From assembly GCA_026018925.1 (NCBI GenBank), contig JAKSZU010000018.1, positions 32,583,807 through 32,647,806 on the forward strand: 64,000 nt of DNA, written 5' to 3'. How positions within the stretch are numbered: position 1 is the first letter of the stretch; every line of letters begins with the position of its first letter. Source of the stretch: Tupaia tana (Eukaryota > Chordata > Mammalia > Scandentia > Tupaiidae). A program made the position numbers and the translations under genes. Below, piece after piece: positions 57,407 to 64,000 of the stretch. The notes under the pieces are model-generated. The model ran no database searches and had not been told where the DNA came from. It saw only the letters and a list, made by a program, of their open reading frames with translations.

Positions 57407-57652
57407 GTTTTTTCTTTCTTTCTTTTTTTGGAAAGGTTTTTGCTATAGGGTGCGTGCACTCGCCAGAAAGTGAAAAATCACCCCCCAGGGGGGGAATGGC
57501 CACGCCGCAATCCCTTCTCCATTCTCCTCTCAGGATCTTGGGCACGCACGCACACGCACCCTGCGTGAGTTAAAGCCACAGGTCCTAGACTCCAACTACA
57601 GTCGACTACATGGGAGTCCAGTGACATAGCCATTACACTAACTGCTGGTCTC
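57407..57652 (-). mobile_element. SINE-A, short form
   Basis: TTTTTGGAAAGGTTTTTGCT and ATAGGGTGCGTGCACTCGCC are followed directly by AGAAAGTGAAAAATCACC, so the GACAGAGAGAGACA tract is lost. The 11 bp target duplication AAAGGTAAGTT is at 57396-57406 and 57653-57663. Confidence 0.93.
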
Positions 57653-57680
57653 AAAGGTAAGTTTCTATTAAATAAATGAA

Positions 57681-57930
57681 TTTTTTTTCTTTGAGAGAGA
57701 TTTTTTTTGCTATAGGGCGCATGCACGTGCAAGAGAGACAGAAAGACAGAAAACGAGAAATCACTGCCCTCCCTCAAGGGGAATGGCCATGCCATAATCC
57801 CTTCTCCATTCTCTTTTCAGGATATTGGGCATGCATACACATGTGGCCGTTGTGAGGTTCAAGAGGCTGGGTACCATGGTCGACTATGTGGGAGTCCAGT
57901 GACGTAACCATTACACCATCTGCTGGTCCC
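57681..57930 (-). mobile_element. SINE-A
   Basis: TTTTTTTTCTTTGAGAGAGA start, CTATAGGGCGCATGCACG, CCCTCAAGGGGAATGGCC and an ATCTGCTGGTCCC end. The 10 bp target duplication AATAAATGAA is at 57671-57680 and 57931-57940. Confidence 0.93.
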
Positions 57931-58330
57931 AATAAATGAAACATTTTTTAAGAAGAGAGTTTTCCTTTCCATGTCATTTAAAGAAGAGAAATGATCATTT
58001 TAAAGAATATTCAGGTTTATTAAACAAAAATTTAAAAGACTTATAAAATGTTTAACTTCTATCTGGTTCAAGATTTATGTTACTATCTGGTTCAAGATTT
58101 CTGTTGCTCCCGAATTTTGTATATAACTGAACTTTCAAATCTGCTAACACCTACTGAACCCACTCCACTCTGAATTCTAAAGCATCAATTTCTTCATGCA
58201 AATTTTTCTTTACCTTTTCTAACATTTCTTCTGTTTCTTCTGGTCTGAAGAAAACATCAGCAATCTGGTAAGCAGTTTCATCTGCAAGTATGATGTCCTC
58301 ACAAGCATCTTCTACATTTTTGTTTCTTTT

Positions 58331-58598
58331 TGTTTGTTTTTTGTTTTTGGAGAGGTTTTTGCTATAGGGCACGTGCACTCGCCAGAGAGACAGAGAGAGA
58401 CAGAGAGACAGAAAGCGAGAAATCACCCCCTGGGGGGATGGACATGCTGCAATACCTTCTCTTCCATTCTCCTCTCAGGATCTTGGGCACGCATGCACAC
58501 GCACCCGGCGTGAGTTTAAGCTGCCAGGTCCGGGACTTGAACAGCGGTCGACTACATGGGAGTCCAGCAACATAGCCATTACACTAACTGCTAGTCCC
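58331..58598 (-). mobile_element. SINE-A inside the PFDN4 retropseudogene (newer)
   Basis: TTTGTTTTTTGTTTTTGGAG, CTATAGGGCACGTGCACTCG, CCCCCTGGGGGGATGGAC and an AACTGCTAGTCCC end. The 15 bp target duplication ATTTTTGTTTCTTTT is at 58316-58330 and 58599-58613. Confidence 0.94.
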
Positions 58599-58613
58599 AT
58601 TTTTGTTTCTTTT

Positions 58614-58755
58614 AAAAAATATATTATTAATTTATTATTATTTTTAATTTATTACTTTTTAATTTTCTATAGGGCATGTGCCAGGTCTGGAACTCAAACC
58701 ACTGTGGGCCACGTGGGAGTCCAGCACCTTAACCATCATGCCACCTGCTAGCCCC
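58614..58755 (-). mobile_element. SINE-C inside the PFDN4 retropseudogene
   Basis: The ATATATTATTAATTTATTAT tail and TAATTTTCTATAGGGCATGTG are followed at once by CCAGGTCTGGAACTCAAACC, so the CT tract is deleted. Head CACCTGCTAGCCCC. Confidence 0.85.
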
Positions 58756-58855
58756 TCTATTTCTTCTTTTAGCTCTGTGATTCTACTCGTATTCCTTGCA
58801 CATTTGCTTATCTGTGGTCGATCTTAGTAACTATCACATTTTCAGCCACCTTCTT

Positions 58856-59115
58856 TTTTTTTGGAGAGGTTTTCGCTATAGGGCGCGTGCGCTCACCAGA
58901 CAGACAGAGAGAGACATAGAGACAGAAAGCGAAAAATCACCCCCCAGGGAAGATGGTCACGCCGCAATCCCTTCTCCTCCATTCTCCTCTTGGGATCTCG
59001 GGCACGCACGCACACGCGTCCGGCATGAGTTCTTAAGCCACGGGGTCCGGGACGCGAACCGCGGTTGACTACGTGGGAGTCCAGCGACATAGCCATTATG
59101 CTAACTGCTGGTTCC
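58856..59115 (-). mobile_element. SINE-A, very young, inside the PFDN4 retropseudogene
   Basis: TTTTTGGAGAGGTTTTCGCT, ATAGGGCGCGTGCGCTC and GGACGCGAACCGCGG keep their CpGs. The 13 bp target duplication CAGCCACCTTCTT is at 58843-58855 and 59116-59128 and restores the PFDN4 N-terminal codons when removed. Confidence 0.96.
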
Positions 59116-59489
59116 CAGCCACCTTCTTCATGATGGCTGCCATCTTGGGACATAACTACGACGCAACAGGATTCTTATTAAACCACAGCTATTTTAGTCT
59201 CTTCTTTGGTGACTATGGAATATTTTGGTAGGAATACCACTGACAGTATTTTCCATCACCATAATTTACATATGCTGAAAGATTACTAAGAACCAGACAG
59301 GATGTAACTCACATCATGACCGCCACGGACAGAGCAATCCAATGAGCTAGGCATTGTCATATCTCTATGATACGCATTCACTTCGAAATGTTCATAGAAA
59401 AATGGAATAAAAGTATGAATTTATTTTGGTGCAAAATTATCCAAATCCACGTGGAGTTCTTTTATAATATACATTTCCACGAATTTCCC

Positions 59490-59600
59490 GAAGACCCCCC
59501 TGCACATAAAAGACTGGAACACAGAGAGGTCATGTGATTTGGCTGAATCACAAAGCTATAGCTGTTATTGCTGGAACCTAGATGAATAATAACAGCTGGT
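59490..59600 (+). repeat. MIR-like fragment
   Basis: GGAACACAGAGAGGTCATGTGATTTGGC resembles the MIR 'cagagaggttaagtgacttgcc' segment. Confidence 0.55.
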
Positions 59601-59624
59601 ATCTCACTTAAAGACCTGCAGATG

Positions 59625-59830
59625 CCAGTCCCTGCTGGGGGCATTTTACATGCATATTAGCTTATTTACTCTTCACAATAACCTTAGGTGATAGAGATGC
59701 TACTATTTATGCCCATTTTGTAGACAGGAAGACAAAGGTCTGAAGGAATCGGGAACCTTAGGGTCACACACACAGAACAAGACTCAAACCCAGGAGAATC
59801 TGCAACCAGAGGCCTCTACTACCACTAAGG
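59625..59830 (+). repeat. MIR-like fragment
   Basis: TTAGGTGATAGAGATGCTACT, CCCATTTTGTAGACAGGAAG and AACCTTAGGGTCACACA follow the MIR order. Confidence 0.7.
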
Positions 59831-59855
59831 AATCAGCAGACTTGGAGAAGCTGAT

Positions 59856-60096
59856 ATATATATTTTTTTTAAGAGAGATTTTTGCTATAGCACGTGTGCT
59901 TGAGGGGAGACAGAAAGTGAGAAATCACCCCCTGGGGGGATGGCCATGCTGCAATCCCTTCTCCTTTCTCCTCCCAAGATCTTGGGCACATATACACATG
60001 CCCGGCATGAGTTTCAAGCCACTGGGTTTGGGACTTGAACCACGGTCAGCCACGTGGGATAGCAGTGATGTAGCCACTATGCCATCTGCTGGTCCC
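59856..60096 (-). mobile_element. SINE-A, slightly shortened
   Basis: ATTTTTTTTAAGAGAGATTT, TGCTATAGCACGTGTGCTTG (its usual GGGC is lost), CCCCCTGGGGGGATGGCC and a GCCATCTGCTGGTCCC end. The 8 bp target duplication AAGCTGAT is at 59848-59855 and 60097-60104. Confidence 0.93.
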
Positions 60097-60104
60097 AAGC
60101 TGAT

Positions 60105-61380
60105 GAACCTTAACATATAGACAGAATGCAGGGTGGAGACTAGTTTCCAGTTGTGCAGGAGGCTCTGGGCTGGACATCGGGAAGAACTGGCTTCTATACA
60201 ATTCTGAGACAGTGGGAATAAAAACTGTCTGGTGAGAATGGGAGACAATGGGACGGGTGACTATGGGGCAGCCAGACAGAAAAGCAGTGTGGGGCCTGGG
60301 GGTAGGGGTACTCATGTATTCTTGTTATTAAGAGAGAAAGGAGAAACAGACCCTTCAGATAACTTCTCTGGAGTTTCCAGCTGACTCCAGAATGCGCTGG
60401 GATGTCTCAGTTGAGCGACAGAGCCAGGCGTACCCTCGTCCTGACAACCACTGGAACCCGCCTCCCAAACACAGCAGCAGCCACGGGTGCCCTCGCGGTC
60501 TTGCAGGAGGCATTACCGGCTGGCTGTCCTCCACCTCTTCTCCACCAGGTCCTCTTACAGCTGCCCGGCTTTCTCTGCAGCCGCAATCATCACAACACGC
60601 CTGTGCCTTCCCTCCCCCTTTATGGTTGTCAAATTGATTTCACCACCGCGATACCTATGGCTCCCAATGAAACTTAATTAAAAATACCATTTAATCACAA
60701 AGTAACAAAGGCAAACTGGATAAACGGCATTACCACTTCAGCGCATTTTAATCCGCGCTGCTTCTCTCCATCCGAATCTGTTTGGATGAGAATTGCCTTT
60801 TCAAATCAGAATCCCCTTGTCTTCCATGCGCTTGCCTCTGACAGATCTCCAAAATAAACAGTATTTAGCGTGGCATGGATCCAAATGTATGCAATTTGCC
60901 CAGTGGTAAAAATCAGCCTTAACTAGAGCAGGGGAAATTAAAAAAAAAGTTGCATTCGAAAAATACCTTCCCTCGAAACACACACAGACCCTTCTACTGA
61001 ACGTGGAGCAGCCATTAAACAGGGGCTATGGAACCTCGTCTCTAGCATCCCTTGATTGAGTTAGTGATGGATTTCGAAGCTTATTACTAAACTTGTGTCA
61101 CAAGAGGTGCCATGACCTTGCTCTTTTCTTTTATGTCTAGAAAACGCTCCTGGGCTGGAGGCTGCCCCTGACAGCAGGAGGAACGAACGCTGCGTGGTGC
61201 ACAGTGCTGCTCAGTGAGGTCTGCAAACAGCAGGTGGCTAGAGGGCTCCAGCTCCCCGAGCTGGGAAATTCCCAGTAGGAAGGCCTCTCCATTGGGTCGA
61301 GCCACCTGCTCTTGCTCTCTTTGAGACCTTCTGCAATCTAATAGTGGTCAGAGGCATCATCTGAAGTTAAAATACCAAGT
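60105..61380. other. SINE-free sequence, candidate regulatory
   Basis: No gene is seen. The 60640-60960 portion (AAACTTAATTAAAAATACCA, TTAATCACAAAGTAACAAAGG) is AT-rich with homeodomain-like and TCF/SOX-like cores. Frames of 60-92 codons at 60390-60680 match no domain. Confidence 0.45.
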
Positions 61381-61384
61381 TATG

Positions 61385-61512
61385 GGACCAGCAGGTGGCT
61401 GACCAAAGTTCGAGTCCTGGACCCGGCAGCTTGCTTTCTCACTGTCCCTTCCTCTTTCTTTCTGTCTCCCTCTGGTGAGGACATGTGCCCTATAACAAAT
61501 TAAAAAATAATA
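61385..61512 (+). mobile_element. SINE-C with internal head deletion
   Basis: GGGACCAGCAGGTGGCTGAC joins the first 16 bp to the region just before box B. The 35 or so bp that include box A are missing. GTTCGAGTCCTGGACC, GGCAGCTTGCTTTCTCAC, CCTATAACAAATTAAAAAAT tail. Confidence 0.88.
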
Positions 61513-61517
61513 ATAAA

Positions 61518-61672
61518 TAGGGGGCAAGCAGGTGGCATGGTGGTTAAGGGTGCTGGACTCCCAGGTGGCCGACCTCGGTTTGAGTCCCAGACCTGGCAGC
61601 TTGCTTTCTCACTTTCTCTCTCTTCCTCTTTCTCTCTCTCTGGTCAAATTGAAAAATAATGATAATAAACAA
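61518..61672 (+). mobile_element. SINE-C, complete
   Basis: AGGGGGCAAGCAGGTGGCAT, GGTTAAGGGTGCTGGACTCC, GGTTTGAGTCCCAGACC, CTTGCTTTCTCACTTTCTC, TGGTCAAATTGAAAAATAAT tail. It uses the A-rich tail of the preceding copy as its target. Confidence 0.92.
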
Positions 61673-61734
61673 CTTGAATAAAATAATAATAATAAAAATA
61701 ATAAAATAATTTACAAAATGAAAATATCAAGTAA

Positions 61735-62160
61735 CTCCTGTGCTCTCCCTGCCTAAAACTCTCCTGTTTTTCTCGGGCGTGTTGCTCCTGCCACCTCTCC
61801 ATCTGCATCCACCCTGCTCATGCTTCTCCTGGGCCCTGGTTCTTCCTTGAGTACACCCTCCAAGCACTGTTCCCTTTCCTAGAAAACTCTTCCTACCACC
61901 TCCCTTTCAGACAGCCTGTCTACGGCCACCTTTGTCCCTCACCCAGTCAGTTCCCTGCCTAAGCACTTACAGCCATCTGGAATGATCTCGTTATTTCTAA
62001 GTTGGTTTATTGTCCGTCTTCTCCCTGTGACAAGGGACATTTCCATGCCAGTTACTACATATCCCCAGGCATCTGCTAGCTGTGAGCCCCTGGAAGGCAG
62101 AGATCTGTCCTTGATGCTCAGGGCCCACCACACCGCTGGTAGGTGGTAGGTGATTGGTGG
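61735..62160 (+). repeat. L2-like LINE fragment
   Basis: TTCCCTTTCCTAGAAAACTC, TTGTCCCTCACCCAGTCAG and GCCCCTGGAAGGCAGAGATC, then GCTCAGGGCCCACCACACC, resemble the order of L2 3' regions. Confidence 0.7.
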
Positions 62161-62176
62161 TCAAGAAAGGTCTGTG

Positions 62177-62448
62177 CGGGACCAGCAGTTAGCGTAATGG
62201 CTATGTCGCCATGGCTATGTTGACTCCCATATAGTCGACTGCGGTTCGAGTCCCGGATCCGGTGGCTTAAAACTCACACTGGGCGCATGTGTGTGTTTGC
62301 TCAAGATCCCGAGAGGAGAATGGAGGAGAAGGGATTGCGGCGTGGTCATCCCCCCTGGGGGGTGATTTCTAGCTTTCTGTCTCTGTCTCTCTCTGTCTGT
62401 CTGGTGAGCGCACACGCCCTATATCAAAAACCTCTCAAAAAAAAAAAA
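62177..62448 (+). mobile_element. SINE-A with small head duplication
   Basis: CGGGACCAGCAGTTAGCGTA, then GGCTATGTCGCCATGGCTAT: the GGCTATGT unit is doubled. Box B GGTTCGAGTCCCGG is perfect. The target duplication (A)GTCTGTG is at about 62168-62176 and 62449-62457. Confidence 0.93.
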
Positions 62449-62903
62449 AGTCTGTGGGCAGAGAAAGGAAGGAAGGACAAGAAGTAGCACTTGGGGGGCA
62501 AAGGGATCTCTTAGATCACTTTTCTCCATGTTGTATCCCATAAATATGTACGACTATTACATAGAAGTTAGAAATCACAATTTATGTCCCATAAATGTCT
62601 TGCCTCTCTATTTTTCTCTTTAATGTCTTTATGGGGCACAGAGATGGATTATTATCTGTTGATGATAACATGTATAGAGTATCCTCAACTGGGTTGGTGA
62701 GAAGTATATTCATGTGGGGAAAATTCACTTTACAAGCTAAGTGATGTATAGTAATTGAATGTATAAAAGAAATTAAAATCAAATTAAATTAGAAAAATAA
62801 GATAAGTAAACCCTAATTACAGCTGAAAAAAAAAGTCATGACTACAAACTGATACTTTTGTTTTATATGCTCAAATATGCAACGTCCAAAAATGTTCAGA
62901 TTT

Positions 62904-63169
62904 GGGACCAACAGTTGGCGTAATGGCTTTGTTGCCTGGGCTCCCAAGTAGTTGACTGCAGTTTGAGTCCTGGACCCAGTGACTTAAACTCACGCTGGGC
63001 GCATGTGCATGCATGCCCAAGATCCTGAGAGGAGAATGGAGGAGAAGGGATTACCATGTGGCCATCTCCCCCAGGGGGTAATTTTCGTTTTCTGTCTCTC
63101 TCTCTCTCTCCATCTTTCTGGCAAGCGCATGTGCCCTATAGCAAAAACTTTCCAAAAAAAAAAAAAAAA
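62904..63169 (+). mobile_element. SINE-A, full length
   Basis: GGGACCAACAGTTGGCGTAA, GTTTGAGTCCTGGACC, ATCTCCCCCAGGGGGTAATT, CCCTATAGCAAAAACTTTCC, A17 tail. The 8 bp target duplication TCAGATTT is at 62896-62903 and 63170-63177. Confidence 0.94.
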
Positions 63170-63177
63170 TCAGATTT

Positions 63178-64000
63178 AAATTGATAAAATAAGAATTAAT
63201 TTAAAAAAAATCACAATTTAAAAAGCCAGAGGTTGAGGACCACCAAGAAGCCTGTAGGGAAGAGGTGGGGACTGCTGCTCATACAAGGTGGTACAGGGCC
63301 TAGGCTGCCTGCTGCCTCTTCCATACACATGGGGCAGGTGTCTCTCTGGGCCTCTGTTCCCAGGAAAGTCCTTTCCCAGCTCACAGAGAGAAACAGGCCT
63401 CCTCTTATCCCTGCAACATAAGCTGATGTCAGTGACCCCACCTGCTGTCTTCTTAAGTTCTCTGGCCTCCCTCGTCCTGCCCACCCGATGCCCCCAGAGA
63501 GCATATGTAATCCGCAAACACACGGAGCCAGTACCCCCTGAAAGCTACCACTTCATCTGAGAAAATGTGACTCATAAGGTGGCGGTTTCTCCAACCCCAT
63601 TGGACCTCACCAGGCTCCGCCTACACCCCACCCAGGTAGCGAAGCAGCCATCCTCTGGTGTGCAAGGAGGAAAAAGCAGAACCTCGGTTGGCTTCTTATC
63701 TCAACCTTTGAATATTTTTATTGAATGTGAGTATTTTATGAAGCACAGGACATACCAGTACAAGCAGTCCACGGATACAGTTCAATAGTAACACATACGA
63801 ATGGGGGTGAGCACTAAATAGTATTTATTTCTACGACAGGGGTGTGAGCAGGCAGGTTTACAATCAATGACATGAGGGAGCCACAGTGCCTATGGCAAAC
63901 CATAGGAGGATCACACCTGCCTCCGGGCGGGAAGACACTACTTAGCTGGCTGCCATGCTATGACAGAGGCCCGGGGCTTCCCGGAGTTCTGGATTCTAAA
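63178..64000. other. Non-coding sequence at the right edge
   Basis: Frames of 60-101 codons at 63210-63560 overlap on both strands and do not match known proteins. No repeat is recognised. Confidence 0.5.

Larger units (their letters stand above)
57950..59150 (-). pseudogene. PFDN4: Processed pseudogene of PFDN4, split by three SINEs
   Basis: On the minus strand, ATGGCAGCC at about 59143 starts MAAIMKKV, matching the prefoldin subunit 4 N-terminus. Prefoldin hands nascent actin and tubulin to the chaperonin TCP-1. After a SINE, AENVIVTKID and further segments follow with stops (near TAAGCA and TAAAAG). After a SINE-C and another SINE-A, the C-terminal part resumes with NVEDACEDIILADET, VFFRPEETEEMLEKVKKNL and EEIDALEFRVEWVQ, then TAG. 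VLADLKVQLYTKFGSN and NLEPDS are still legible beyond that stop. A 24 bp tandem duplication (58060-58083, 58084-58107) repeats NINLEPD-like codons. No introns are present. The 3' boundary near 57950 is uncertain. Confidence 0.92.

Noticed and set aside
63211..63560. Overlapping frames of 90-101 codons on both strands
   Set aside because: Overlapping on both strands with low-complexity Pro/Arg content. No family is recognised, so these are probably chance frames in GC-richer DNA.

Overview
This is nuclear DNA of a placental mammal with no intact protein-coding gene. The composition is AT-rich and interspersed repeats occur throughout. Every open reading frame I examined is short and is explained by repeats, by chance, or by two broken retropseudogenes. 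I find no convincing rRNA, tRNA, CRISPR or prokaryotic feature.

Organism. Ancient repeats (MIR, L2, L1M, MER20, MLT1-type LTRs, a Tigger-type transposon) are mixed with a young, very abundant tRNA-derived SINE. I call its three forms SINE-A (about 250-280 bp), SINE-B (about 200 bp) and SINE-C (about 150 bp). SINE-A has a tRNA-like head with a near-perfect box B (GGTTCGAGTCC), a GGAGAAGGGATTGCGGCGTG middle, a CCCCCTGGGGGGTGA block, a CT-rich tract, the end signature CCTATAGCAAAAACCTCTCC, and a poly-A tail. No Alu, B1/B2, Bov-tA, SINEC, ERE or Ves element was recognised. By elimination, and from memory of tRNA-derived CYN SINEs in dermopterans, a colugo is my best guess. This is an inference at roughly even odds.

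Layout. Positions 1-4.8 kb: sparse old repeats and early SINEs. Positions 4.9-13.5 kb: a SINE-free island of about 8.6 kb, rich in homeodomain-like and SOX-like motifs. Positions 13.5-28 kb: SINE-rich, with L2, MIR, MER20, an MLT1 pair, a Tigger element and a TRMT112 retropseudogene (26.8-27.2 kb). Positions 28.6-30 kb: a second SINE-free island. Positions 30-44 kb: mixed SINEs, L1 and L2. Positions 44-45.6 kb: a third AT-rich SINE-free island. Positions 45.6-54 kb: the densest SINE nest, including three SINEs stacked at one target site, an L1 split by three SINEs, and a perfect 229 bp inverted repeat whose left arm interrupts a SINE. Positions 54.2-57.4 kb: mostly conserved-looking unique sequence. 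Positions 57.4-60.1 kb: SINEs, four of them splitting or abutting a PFDN4 retropseudogene. Positions 60.1-64 kb: unique sequence, an L2 and the last SINEs.

Interpretation. The window looks like an intergenic gene desert or a very large intron. SINE-poor islands that could hold regulatory elements are separated by retroposon-rich filler. The most unusual observations are the 229 bp inverted repeat (50743-50971 / 51271-51499), a family of 69-78 bp mariner-like palindromes present five times, and the modular SINE families. None is shown to be functional.
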